64,000 bases of DNA, taken from contig NZ_CP044543.1 in the NCBI RefSeq assembly GCF_008932115.1, positions 3,912,501 through 3,976,500 of the forward strand, written 5' to 3'. This stretch comes from Bradyrhizobium betae. GTDB lineage: Bacteria; Pseudomonadota; Alphaproteobacteria; Rhizobiales; Xanthobacteraceae. The position numbers were made by a program, and so were the translations under genes. Within the stretch, counting starts at the first letter, position 1. Each line of letters starts with the position of its first letter. Of this stretch, positions 46,055 to 53,692 are shown piece by piece. Under the pieces are notes generated by a model. The model had not been told where the DNA came from, made no database searches, and was given only the letters and a program-made list of their open reading frames with translations.

Positions 46055-46169
46055 CGTCGTCGCCCGGCTTGACCGGGCGACCCAGTATTCCAGAGACCGG
46101 TGTTAGGTAGCTCGCACCCACGACTATCGCCACTGCGTACTGGATGCCCCGGTCAAGCCGGGGCATGAC
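46055..46169. repeat. palindromic repeat, family 2, copy C
   Basis: The element begins GTCGTCGCCCGGCTTGACC, has CCCAGTATTCCAGAGACC, and ends with the same 40-odd bases as copy B. It lies just after the TIGR02186 stop, so copies B and C flank the two-gene unit in the same orientation. Confidence 0.88.
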
Positions 46170-46177
46170 AGCGGAGA

Positions 46178-46951
46178 CTACGGCGCCTCCACCACCGTCG
46201 GCACGCCGGGCTCCAGCAGGCGCAGTCGCGTGCCGAAACCGAGCACGTCGAAGGTCTTACGTAGATCCTCGCCGTTCTGGCGGAAATGCGCCCAGCCTTC
46301 GGTATGCACGGGCACGATCATCGCATTCGGGAAGGCGCGCGCGGTCTCGATGGTGTCGTTGGTGTCCATGGTGAGGTGGAACGGCCCGCGCGTTTGCGCG
46401 GCGCCCGCGAACGGCATCACGACGCCGCATTTGAAGCGGCGTGCGACTTCGGCGACACCGTCGAACCAGGTGGTGTCGCCGCTGACATAGACGTCGCTGG
46501 TGTCCTTCCGGCTTGACGACACCACGAAGCCGATGACGTCGCCCGACAGCGGCTCGATGCCGGCCGGGCCATGACGCGCGGGCGTGGCGGTGATGGTCAG
46601 CGTGTTGCCGTCGCGGTCCTTCAGATGTGCGGTTGCCCAGGGGGCAAGGCCCTCGACATGGCCGCCGAGACGCTTGGCGCCCGCTTCGGTCGTCAGCGCG
46701 CGCTTCGCCTTGAGGAGATATTCGCGCCCGGAATTGTCGAGATTGTCGGAGTGCTGGTCGTGGCTGAGCAGCACGGCATCGATCGGACCAATGGCATCGG
46801 TCTTCATCGCGGGGCCTATCGTCTTCTCCAGCGTCACATGGGGCAGCTGGTAGGCGCCGGGCGCATCGAAGGTCGGGTCGGTGAGCAGGCGGAAGCCGTC
46901 GATCTCGATCAATGCGGTGGGGCCGCCGATCAGGGTGATGGAAATGGGCAT
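46178..46951 (-). CDS. MBL-fold metallohydrolase
   Basis: The 257-residue protein resembles UlaG-like / UPF0173-type metallo-beta-lactamase superfamily proteins. It begins MPISITLIGGPTALIEIDGFRLLTDPTFD. The metal-binding motif reads LSHDQHSDNLD, a variant of the usual HxHxDH. Further ligands are ATPARHGPAG, VYVSGDTTWF and the final VPVHTEGW. The substrate is unknown. It is 12 bases downstream of the EamA gene on the same strand, so the two are probably cotranscribed under the divergent LysR regulator. Confidence 0.9.
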   Translation of the reverse strand: MPISITLIGGPTALIEIDGFRLLTDPTFDAPGAYQLPHVTLEKTIGPAMKTDAIGPIDAVLLSHDQHSDNLDNSGREYLLKAKRALTTEAGAKRLGGHVEGLAPWATAHLKDRDGNTLTITATPARHGPAGIEPLSGDVIGFVVSSSRKDTSDVYVSGDTTWFDGVAEVARRFKCGVVMPFAGAAQTRGPFHLTMDTNDTIETARAFPNAMIVPVHTEGWAHFRQNGEDLRKTFDVLGFGTRLRLLEPGVPTVVEAP

Positions 46952-46963
46952 GGTGAACCTTCC

Positions 46964-47872
46964 TTACGATGCAGACTTTGCCGGCCGAGTCACGAGATAG
47001 ATGCCGAGTGCGACCGGGATGATGCCGAAGAGGTCGCGGGCCTCGACGTGCTCGCGGAGCACGATGTAGGCGAACAGCATGCCGAGCGGCGGCATCAGGA
47101 AATGATAGGCGCTGGCAGCGGTCGCGCCACACACTTTCAGGAGATGAAACCAGAGCCAGTAGGCGAGGATCGAGCCGCCGAGCACCAGGAAGGCGAAGGC
47201 GCCGATCAGGCTCGGGGTGACGTCGATCGCGCCAACATCGGCGAAGCTGAGCGCGATCGGCGCCAGCACGATGCCGGCGGCGAGATTCTGCACGCCGTTG
47301 CCGATCCAGAGCGAGCCCTTCGGCGCCAGCAGCTTGAACAGGATGGTGCCGGCGACGATGGAGGCGAGCGAGGCCAGCGTGAAGAGGATGCCGTGGATTG
47401 AATCGGTTCCGACCGAAAGGCGATGCCATACGATCGCCGTCACGCCGATGACACCCAGCAGAAGGCCGCTGGCCTTGCGCCAGGTCATGCCTTCGCCGAG
47501 CAGCAGCGCGGCGAGCGCCGCGGTGAAGACCGGGTTGGCCGAGACAATCAGGCCGCCGAGGCCGGCGGAGACCGATTGCAGGCCGGTATAGCCGAGCCCG
47601 AGATAGAGCGCGTTGTTGGCGATGCCGAGCACGGCGAAGATCGCCGCATCCCGCCATGACAGCGACCAGTCGCCGCGAATCATCGTGGCACCGATGATGA
47701 GGATGCCGGCGAGCGAGAAGCGCGCGGCGAGCAGGATCAGCGGCGGGCAATGGGTGACGCCGATCTTGCCGGCGACGAAAGCGTAGCTCCAGAGCAGGCA
47801 GAACAGGCCGATGGCAAACGGCAGCGTGTTGAAGCGGCTGGGGGCTGCGGGAAGCGAGGTGGCGAGCGACAT
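46964..47872 (-). CDS. EamA-family (DMT) transporter
   Basis: The 302-residue protein has ten TM helices in two EamA repeats: LPFAIGLFCLLWSYAFVAGKIG and LILLAARFSLAGILII in the first, and ILAYWLWFHLLKVCG and FAYIVLREHVEARDLFGIIPVALGIYLV in the second. Such transporters usually export amino acids or other small metabolites. The ATG at 47872 is preferred over upstream codons to 47917. It is divergent from a LysR gene, 98 bases apart, with a TCATTT-N7-AAATGA dyad between. The MBL hydrolase gene follows at once, suggesting export or processing of a related compound. Confidence 0.9.
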   Translation of the reverse strand: MSLATSLPAAPSRFNTLPFAIGLFCLLWSYAFVAGKIGVTHCPPLILLAARFSLAGILIIGATMIRGDWSLSWRDAAIFAVLGIANNALYLGLGYTGLQSVSAGLGGLIVSANPVFTAALAALLLGEGMTWRKASGLLLGVIGVTAIVWHRLSVGTDSIHGILFTLASLASIVAGTILFKLLAPKGSLWIGNGVQNLAAGIVLAPIALSFADVGAIDVTPSLIGAFAFLVLGGSILAYWLWFHLLKVCGATAASAYHFLMPPLGMLFAYIVLREHVEARDLFGIIPVALGIYLVTRPAKSAS

Positions 47873-47913
47873 GGGGGCATTCTCCTGAGCCCTCGATCTA
47901 GGGAGGCGGCTTG

Positions 47914-47932
47914 TCATTTGGAAATTAAATGA
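47914..47932. promoter_or_regulatory. LysR operator candidate
   Basis: TCATTT-GGAAATT-AAATGA is a dyad in the divergent gap between the EamA transporter and LysR genes. The AT-rich symmetric form and placement fit a LysR recognition site, though the T-N11-A signature is loose. Confidence 0.45.
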
Positions 47933-47970
47933 TTAACTGTCAGTCAGTGGTTTTTCGAATGGAGGCGCCC

Positions 47971-48834
47971 ATGCTCGATCTGGAGCTCCTGCGCAGCTTC
48001 GTCTCGGTGGTCGAAGCCGGCGGCTTCACCCGCGCCGGCGAGCGCGTTCACCGCACGCAATCGACCGTCAGCCAGCAGATCAAGCGGCTGGAGGAGGACG
48101 TCGGTCAGGTGCTGTTGCATCGCGACGGCAAGGATGTGCGTCCAACCGAAGCCGGCGAACGGCTGCTCTCCTATGCACGCCGGCTGCTCACGCTTGCCGA
48201 GGAAGCACGCGACGTGTTGCGCGAGCCCGACAGCGAAGGCGCGGTCCGGCTCGGCATCCCCGAGGATTTTGCGGCGTATCGTCTCGCCAAGCTGCTGGGC
48301 GCGTTCTCGCGCTCGCATCCCGGCCTGCGGCTCGATGTGCGCGCCGACCAGAGCAAGAACCTTGCCCGCGATCTCGATCGCGGCGAGCTCGACCTCGCGT
48401 TGTTCAAGCGCGAGGCCGGGGCGAAGGGCGCGATTGCGGTGTGGCCCGAGCGGGTGCATTGGGTCACCAGCAAGAGCCACCCGGTCGACGTCAACGCATC
48501 GTCGGTGCCGCTGATCGGCTTTCCGCTCGGCTGCCTCTATCGCGCCGGCGCGATCCATGCGCTGGAAAGCGCGGGGCGTGCCTGGCACATGTCCTACTCG
48601 TCATCGAGCCTCGCGGGCATCCAGGCCGCGGTCGCCGCCGGCATGGGCCTCAGCATCTTGTCGGAGATGTCGATCCAGTCCGACCACCGCGTGCTGACCG
48701 CCAAGGACGGCTTTGCACCGATCAACCGCACCGAGGTGGCACTGATGGCCGCACCCGACGCCAGCCCCGCGACGCTGCGGCTGGCGGATCGGCTGGCGGA
48801 ATTTTGCGAGAACGTGCAGGCGAAGGCGGCGTGA
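47971..48834 (+). CDS. LysR-family transcriptional regulator
   Basis: The 287-residue regulator has an N-terminal winged helix (LDLELLRSFVSVVEAGGFTRAGERVHRTQSTVSQQIKRLEEDVG) and a periplasmic-binding-protein-like effector domain (AVRLGIPEDFAAYRLAKLLGAF onward). The ATG at 47971 follows GGAGG by six to seven bases, better than ATGs at 47959 and 47929. It is divergent from the EamA transporter gene, which it probably controls. The inducer is unknown. Confidence 0.93.
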   Translation: MLDLELLRSFVSVVEAGGFTRAGERVHRTQSTVSQQIKRLEEDVGQVLLHRDGKDVRPTEAGERLLSYARRLLTLAEEARDVLREPDSEGAVRLGIPEDFAAYRLAKLLGAFSRSHPGLRLDVRADQSKNLARDLDRGELDLALFKREAGAKGAIAVWPERVHWVTSKSHPVDVNASSVPLIGFPLGCLYRAGAIHALESAGRAWHMSYSSSSLAGIQAAVAAGMGLSILSEMSIQSDHRVLTAKDGFAPINRTEVALMAAPDASPATLRLADRLAEFCENVQAKAA

Positions 48835-48846
48835 TCTTGCGAGATT

Positions 48847-48949
48847 CGTAGGGCGTAACCCACCACGGGCCATATCCGCGGAAACAGAAGAGGTGGGTTA
48901 CGCCGTGCGAACTGCGCTTCGCGCAGTCGCAGGACTAACCCACTCTACG
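48847..48949. repeat. palindromic repeat, family 1, degenerate copy
   Basis: It begins CGTAGGGCGTAACCCACCA, has the inverted AGGTGGGTTACGC in the middle, a small hairpin CTGCGC-TTC-GCGCAG, and ends GACTAACCCACTCTACG. The ends match copies at 15265 and 35700 with a few changes. Confidence 0.75.
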
Positions 48950-48952
48950 CAG

Positions 48953-49552
48953 TCACATCGCCGCAATCACCGTGAGCTCCGGCCACAGCGCCTTCCATCG
49001 CGCGGCCTTCGCAGCGTAATTCGCCGCCGAGAAATTTGCAGCCCGATTCGGGCGTACGATCAACCCTGCGATGTCGTCAAAACCGCGCGGCGCGTAGGCC
49101 TCAAAGCCATCGCCCGTGCGCCTCACGCCCACCTGCGTGTTCTGTGTGAGGAAGCGATCGATGCCGTCGGTCGCGCAGGTCAGGGGCGGATAAGGCAGGC
49201 CGTGCTTGTCGGGATACCAAAGATGCACGCGGGCCTGGTTGCGGATTTCGACCTTGACGCCGAGATGCCCGAGCCGTGCATGCAATTTGCGGATCACCGC
49301 GTCCTCGGCCTCCCATGAGGTGTCGGGGTCGAAATAGAACACGTCGTAGTCGGAGATGCCGTGATCGATCGCGCGATCAGTCAGCACGTTCCATGCCGTC
49401 TGCGCGAGGCACCCTGCGACCAGCCATGCATCGGGGAGCGCGAGGCGATGGAGTTCATCGACGATCGAAGCGTTGACGGGATTCGTGAGCGCAAGTGTCA
49501 AAGCGGAGGTGAAGCGGTGGGCACGGCACGCGAAGAGCGCGCCTTTGCCCAC
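48953..49552 (-). CDS. nucleotidyltransferase-like protein with repeat-derived start
   Basis: The product of about 199 residues fits the bacterial nucleotidyltransferase family PF06042: LPDAWLVAGCLAQTAWNVLTDR, GISDYDVFYFDPD with the acidic pair, and VKVEIRNQARVHLWY. Its reaction is not known. No ATG exists near the 5' end. The only long start is a GTG at 49552 inside a half copy of the family 1 repeat, so residues 1-12 are encoded by the repeat. A TTG at 49501 would avoid it but lacks a ribosome site. The 5' end was probably changed by repeat insertion; the gene may be poorly translated. I mark the start as uncertain. Confidence 0.7.
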   Translation of the reverse strand: MGKGALFACRAHRFTSALTLALTNPVNASIVDELHRLALPDAWLVAGCLAQTAWNVLTDRAIDHGISDYDVFYFDPDTSWEAEDAVIRKLHARLGHLGVKVEIRNQARVHLWYPDKHGLPYPPLTCATDGIDRFLTQNTQVGVRRTGDGFEAYAPRGFDDIAGLIVRPNRAANFSAANYAAKAARWKALWPELTVIAAM

Positions 49553-49558
49553 CCTACG
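49517..49558. repeat. half copy of palindromic repeat, family 1
   Basis: The segment GGTGGGCACGGC...CCTTTGCCCACCCTACG matches the right half of the element at 15265-15355. The left half is absent. It overlaps the 5' end of the nucleotidyltransferase gene. Confidence 0.8.
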
Positions 49559-49564
49559 ATTCAG

Positions 49565-50341
49565 CTAGTGCACGGCGGTGAAGAACCGCGCGAGGCGGAA
49601 GCCGGAGAGCCACGTGTAAACCGGCTGGCTGCGCATGCCGAGATCCCAGGAGCCGACCACGGCATCCGCGCGTCCGACCAGATTGTCGATCGGCAACAGG
49701 CCGACGCCGCCGGAGCGCAAGGGCACGCGGCTGTCGGCGGAATTGTCGCGGTTGTCGCCGAGCACGAAGAGATGGCCCGGCGGCACCGTCACTTCCTGCG
49801 TGTTGTCGAGCGGGCCGTTGTCGCGCATCTTGAAGATCAGGTGCGAGACGCCGTTCGGCAGCGTCTCGACATAGCGATAGGCCGGCTCGCTGCCGCCATT
49901 GTCGTCTTCGGCAGCGCCGACGCCGTCCGGTTTCAGCTCGGCGGGGCGGTCGTTGATGAAGAGCTGGCCTTGCCGCATCTGGATGCGGTCGCCGGGCAAT
50001 CCCACGACGCGCTTGACCCAGGCCTGCGAGCGATCGCCGGGCCAGCGGAATACCACCACGTCACCCTGCTTCGGCGTTTCCGCGAAGACGCGGCCGCTCT
50101 CGGGCAGGTTGATCTGGATCGGCAGCGACGAGGTGCCGTAGCCGTAGGGAAATTTCGACGCGAGCAGCGCATCGCCGATCAGCAGCGTCGGCTCCATCGA
50201 GCCCGACGGCACGTAGAACGGCTCGGCGAGCGCGCCCTTGGCGATGAACACGGCGGCGACGATGCCGGCGAGCTGCACCAGCTGCCCGCCCCATCCGCTG
50301 CTCTTCCGCTTGGCGGTGACAGTTACCTTCTCAACGCTCAT
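49565..50341 (-). CDS. lepB: signal peptidase I
   Basis: The 258-residue membrane protease removes Sec/Tat signal peptides. It has one N-terminal TM helix (LVQLAGIVAAVFIAKGAL), box B PSGSMEPTLL with the nucleophile Ser48, box D WVKRVVGLPGDRIQ with the general base Lys110, and box E GDNRDNSADSR. These give a complete Ser/Lys dyad. The ATG at 50341 overlaps the tldD stop (ATGA); the longer frame to 50569 lies inside tldD and was rejected. Coupling to tldD is unusual, since lepB commonly sits with rnc and era. It may be an additional signal peptidase. Confidence 0.93.
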   Translation of the reverse strand: MSVEKVTVTAKRKSSGWGGQLVQLAGIVAAVFIAKGALAEPFYVPSGSMEPTLLIGDALLASKFPYGYGTSSLPIQINLPESGRVFAETPKQGDVVVFRWPGDRSQAWVKRVVGLPGDRIQMRQGQLFINDRPAELKPDGVGAAEDDNGGSEPAYRYVETLPNGVSHLIFKMRDNGPLDNTQEVTVPPGHLFVLGDNRDNSADSRVPLRSGGVGLLPIDNLVGRADAVVGSWDLGMRSQPVYTWLSGFRLARFFTAVH

Positions 50342-51765
50342 GCGCCCGTTCCACCCACCGTAATGCGTTCCATCAGCAGCGACGGCTGGCCGACGCCGAC
50401 CGGCACGCCCTGGCCGTTCTTGCCGCAGGTGCCGATGCCGGTATCGAGCGCGAGGTCGTTGCCGATCATGCGGATGCGATGCAAATCGGTCGGCCCGTTG
50501 CCGATCAGCATGGCGCCCTTGAGCGGCGCGCCGATCTTGCCGTTCTCGATCTTGTAGGCCTCGGTGCACTGGAACACGTATTTGCCCGAGGTGATGTCGA
50601 CCTGGCCGCCGCCGAAATTCGCGGCGAACACGCCGTTCTTCACCGACGCTAGAATCTCTGCCGGATCGCGGTCGCCGGCGAGCATGTAGGTGTTGGTCAT
50701 GCGCGGCATCGGCACATGGGCATAGCCCTGGCGGCGGCCGTTGCCGGTCGGCTTCATGTTCATCAGACGCGCGTTCTGGCGGTCCTGCATGTAGCCGACC
50801 AGAATGCCGTCCTCGATCAGCACGGTGCGGTTGGTCGGCGTGCCCTCGTCGTCGATCGACAGCGAGCCGCGGCGCGAGGCAATGGTGCCGTCGTCGACCA
50901 CGGTGACGCCCTTGGCCGCGACCTGCTGGCCCATCAGGCCGGCGAAAGCCGACGTCTTCTTGCGGTTGAAGTCGCCCTCGAGACCGTGGCCGACCGCTTC
51001 ATGCAGCATCACGCCGGGCCAGCCGGCGCCAAGCACGACGTCCATCTCGCCGGCGGGGGCGGGAATCGATTCCAGATTGACCAGGGCCTCGCGCAGCGCG
51101 CCGTCGGCGGCATCGCGCCAGTTCCTGCTCTCGATGAACTCGGCATAGCCGGCGCGGCCGCCATAGCCCTTGCTGCCGCTCTCCTGGCGGTCGCCCTGTC
51201 CGGCGACGACGGAGACGTTGACCCGAACCAGCGGGCGGATGTCGCGATAGCTCTCGCCGTCGGGCCGCAGGATCTCGACCACCTGCCAAGTCGCGCCGAG
51301 GCTGACGCTGACCTGCCGCACCCGCGGATCCTTGTCGCGCAGATAGGCGTCGATCTCGGCGAGCAGCTTGACCTTGGTCTCGAAGCCGGGGGCATCGAGC
51401 GGATTGTCGTCGGCATAGAGCCGGACATTGGTGTGGGGAGGCGGGGCGGCGAAGCTGCCGGAATAGCCGCCGCGGACGGCCGCGACCGCATCGGCGGCGC
51501 GAATCAGCGCCGGCAGCGAGACGTCGGAGGAATGCGCATAGCCGACCGCGTCGTCCTTGACGGCGCGCAGGCCAAAACCCTGCGAGGTGTCGTAGGTCGC
51601 CTGCTTCAGCCGGCCATTGTCGAACATCAGCGCTTCGGTCTGGCTGTATTCCAGGAACAATTCGCCGTCGTCGGCACCGGCAAGCCCGCGCGCGAGCTCG
51701 CTGCGAACCTGGTCGCGGTCGAGATTGGCGCGGTCGAGCAGGGAGGTCGTGGCAGGGTTGGTCAT
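50338..51765 (-). CDS. tldD: metalloprotease TldD
   Basis: TldD works with TldE (PmbA) as a zinc protease for unstructured peptides. The 475-residue product has the zinc motif HEAVGHGLEGD, N-terminal beta/alpha blocks such as FLEYSQTEALMFDNGRLKQATYDTSQGFGLRAV, the SYRDIRPLVRVNVSVVAG segment and the C-terminal GTCGKNGQGVPVGVGQPSLLM. Length is normal. The ATG at 51765 is preferred over 51777 because it has GGATGGA upstream. No tldE lies in the window. The lepB gene overlaps its stop. Confidence 0.95.
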   Translation of the reverse strand: MTNPATTSLLDRANLDRDQVRSELARGLAGADDGELFLEYSQTEALMFDNGRLKQATYDTSQGFGLRAVKDDAVGYAHSSDVSLPALIRAADAVAAVRGGYSGSFAAPPPHTNVRLYADDNPLDAPGFETKVKLLAEIDAYLRDKDPRVRQVSVSLGATWQVVEILRPDGESYRDIRPLVRVNVSVVAGQGDRQESGSKGYGGRAGYAEFIESRNWRDAADGALREALVNLESIPAPAGEMDVVLGAGWPGVMLHEAVGHGLEGDFNRKKTSAFAGLMGQQVAAKGVTVVDDGTIASRRGSLSIDDEGTPTNRTVLIEDGILVGYMQDRQNARLMNMKPTGNGRRQGYAHVPMPRMTNTYMLAGDRDPAEILASVKNGVFAANFGGGQVDITSGKYVFQCTEAYKIENGKIGAPLKGAMLIGNGPTDLHRIRMIGNDLALDTGIGTCGKNGQGVPVGVGQPSLLMERITVGGTGA

Positions 51766-51899
51766 GCGTCCATCCATTATCTGGAGATGTGGGGCAAGAT
51801 AATGGTTTCCCGGTGGTTCCGCGAGGGGCGGGCCGTCACATTACGGAAACGATAGGATTGAGTGAGATCGTTCCATATCGCCCGTTCCCGACTCGCCTC

Positions 51900-52250
51900 T
51901 CAGAGGACGACCTCAATTCCCTTGCGTTGGATGACGTTCAACAAGGCAAGGGTCGCACCGGTCGGACGCTTCGCACCGCGCTCCAGCTGGGAGACATAGC
52001 CAACCGTCAGATTAAGGAGTTGGGCGAATACGGCTTGGCTGAGATTGGCTTCCTCCCTCAGGGCCTTGATCGCCGGGCCGGACATGTGGGCGGTGGCCGC
52101 CGCTGGAAAATCGACTTTGTGGCGCATCGTGATCTTCTCGTGGGCAGTCTTGGTCAGCAGGCCGCTCGCACGCATGTCTTGCGCCGTCTCCAGCAGCTCT
52201 CTCGTCAGTCGGCTGGGCTTCGCGTTAGCCTTTCGTGGTTTCGTCGGCAT
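51900..52250 (-). CDS. HigA/NadS-like antitoxin, XRE helix-turn-helix
   Basis: The protein of about 116 residues has a basic N terminus (PTKPRKANAKPSRLTRELLE) and a C-terminal HTH (IKALREEANLSQAVFAQLLNLTVGYVSQLERGAKRP) typical of antitoxins paired with HigB2/RelE-type toxins. It overlaps the end of the toxin gene by 26 bases, so translation is coupled. A 26-base palindrome upstream of the toxin is the likely binding site, giving autoregulation. The ATG at 52250 is chosen. An isolated HTH regulator is the alternative, but the linkage fits a type II system. Confidence 0.85.
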   Translation of the reverse strand: MPTKPRKANAKPSRLTRELLETAQDMRASGLLTKTAHEKITMRHKVDFPAAATAHMSGPAIKALREEANLSQAVFAQLLNLTVGYVSQLERGAKRPTGATLALLNVIQRKGIEVVL

Positions 52251-52611
52251 CTTGCACCTCAATCAAAGTTCCATCCTTCAGAGATTGCTCGATTTTGGCG
52301 TTGCTGGCGGTCAGGAACGAAGCGGCAATCTCACGCAAGGTCGTCAGTTCGGCGTCATCGATATTCTCTCGCTCGTTCTTGGCGAAGCCGAACAGGAAAA
52401 TTGAACGCTCCGATCCAAATCCGATGAGTAGCCGAAAGCCGCCTCGCTTGCCCTCGCCCGGCCGTGCAACACGCTGCTTGATGATCAGGCCGCCAAGGTC
52501 GGCATCGATCAGACCGCGAGTGGCGCGCGTAATGGCGGCGATCAGACTCACATCTGGGATGCGATTCTGACGAGTAAAGCGCGCAAGCGTTTTAGTCTTG
52601 AAAATGCGCAA
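52225..52611 (-). CDS. RelE/HigB2-family toxin (PF06296-like)
   Basis: The 128-residue protein has the family hallmarks GKRGGFRLLIGFGSERSIFLFGFAKNERENI and the C-terminal ELTTLREIAASFLTASNAKI. Toxins of this family are usually ribosome-dependent mRNases. The start is a TTG at 52611 with GGGGGAGGG about seven bases upstream; no ATG fits better. The toxin gene comes first and the antitoxin second, the HigBA order. Its promoter region holds a perfect dyad. The neighbouring genes are housekeeping, so this is probably a small acquired module. Confidence 0.85.
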   Translation of the reverse strand: MRIFKTKTLARFTRQNRIPDVSLIAAITRATRGLIDADLGGLIIKQRVARPGEGKRGGFRLLIGFGSERSIFLFGFAKNERENIDDAELTTLREIAASFLTASNAKIEQSLKDGTLIEVQDADETTKG

Positions 52612-52625
52612 TGTCGCCCTCCCCC

Positions 52626-52651
52626 GTTCTATAAACTATAATTTATAGAAC
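52626..52651. promoter_or_regulatory. toxin-antitoxin operator palindrome
   Basis: GTTCTATAAA-CTATAA-TTTATAGAAC has perfect 10-bp arms. On the minus strand it lies just after a TTGACT (-35-like) at 52653-52658 and before the toxin start. Outer arms TCGCCCTC (52614) and GAGGGCGA (52661) extend the symmetry. HigA-type antitoxin binding is inferred. Confidence 0.75.
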
Positions 52652-52689
52652 GATAGTCAAGAGGGCGATGTCGAGGCGTAAGAAAAGCC

Positions 52690-53247
52690 CTATGGCAGCT
52701 TGTCATAACCCTCGCCGAGCCCGTTGAGGCTGAGCGGGAAGCCAATTCCCTCTTCCGGCGTCTCGAAGATGATGAAGGTAGCGGTCTTGGCGGTGCGGAG
52801 CTGGCCGAGCAGCTTGTCGTCCATGACGACCTCGGCGACGCAGCCATTGGGCAGGCAGCGGACGAAGCCGGCGCGGCCGACGTCCTGGTTGTCGAGCTTG
52901 AGGCCGAGGCCGGAGGGCAGCAGGACGCCGAGCGGGGCGACCACGCGCATCAGGCGGCTCTTCTGGTCGGCGGTCTTGAGCACGATCACGGTGAGGCCGG
53001 CATTGGAGCGGTCTTCGGCCACCACGCTCTGGATCAGGGCGCATTGCTCGGTCTGGGCGCCTGGCGGGGTGTCGCAGCGAATCTGCCAGTCGCCATGGAC
53101 GGAGCGCACCGCGCCCTGCGCATGGGCGAGGCCCGGAAGCGCCATGACGACGACCGCCGTCAGCAGGGCTGCCAGCTTCGCGAGGCCGCCAGCCTGCCTT
53201 TTAGCCCGCCTTGCCATGCCTCCTGCCATGCCTCTCGAAAACCCCAT
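52690..53247 (-). CDS. invasion-associated locus B (IalB) family protein
   Basis: The 185-residue exported protein has a Lys/Arg-rich N terminus, a hydrophobic core (LAKLAALLTAVVVMALPGLAHAQ), then an IalB domain: VHGDWQIRCDTPPGAQTEQCALIQ, VLLPSGLGLKLDNQDVGRAGFVRCLPNGCVAEVVM. Its four cysteines are placed as in the family and could form two disulfides. Role in rhizobia is unclear; the name comes from Bartonella. ATG at 53247 starts MGFSRGMAGGMARR; ATGs at 53229 or 53217 are also possible. The frame open to 53694 overlaps the ctaC promoter and is not family-like. Confidence 0.87.
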   Translation of the reverse strand: MGFSRGMAGGMARRAKRQAGGLAKLAALLTAVVVMALPGLAHAQGAVRSVHGDWQIRCDTPPGAQTEQCALIQSVVAEDRSNAGLTVIVLKTADQKSRLMRVVAPLGVLLPSGLGLKLDNQDVGRAGFVRCLPNGCVAEVVMDDKLLGQLRTAKTATFIIFETPEEGIGFPLSLNGLGEGYDKLP

Positions 53248-53692
53248 CGGGTCGGTCCCTCTGCGCCTGGGTCGCGCGCGCCAGGCGGACTGATACGGGA
53301 ATGACGGCGTCTTGAAGGCGATTCGCAAGCAAATTCCGCGCCGCCTCGCATCGCCATCGCCCGCACGAATCAGGTTCCTGCGCGGCTGTTCGCCAGTGCC
53401 TACCGCGGGCAATTCCGCTGTCAAGCGGCAGCATCCCGGGAAACGGTATTTTTGTCTGATGTTACTAGGAAATATCTTGCGGGTGATGGCTGACAGACAA
53501 GGCTCAAGACTGCATTGCGATAGATCAAGAATTATGGTTTGAGAAGCTTGATTTCGGCGTTCTAGCGATCTGGCCCCAATTCCTCTTAGAGGTATTCTTG
53601 CGTGGCGGTTTGTCAGAGGGGCGGATCGAATAAGCGTTTCCCGGAAATAGGGGAATGCACTTGGGGTGATTTCGTAAGGGGAGCGCGACGGC
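53248..53692. other. divergent intergenic region, IalB / ctaC
   Basis: The 445 bases show no convincing gene. Both promoters must lie here. One loose dyad, ATCAAG (53524) and CTTGAT (53547), is visible about 140-170 bases before ctaC. I see no FNR-type TTGA-N6-TCAA box. Confidence 0.6.

Noticed and set aside
15265..49558. Repeated palindromes as a CRISPR array or insertion sequences
   Set aside because: Copies are scattered, with no regular spacing, spacers, cas genes or transposase; they fit REP/BIME-like intergenic repeats.
53312..53542. 76-codon frame between IalB and ctaC
   Set aside because: No ribosome site, basic low-complexity product and no family; more likely promoter DNA.
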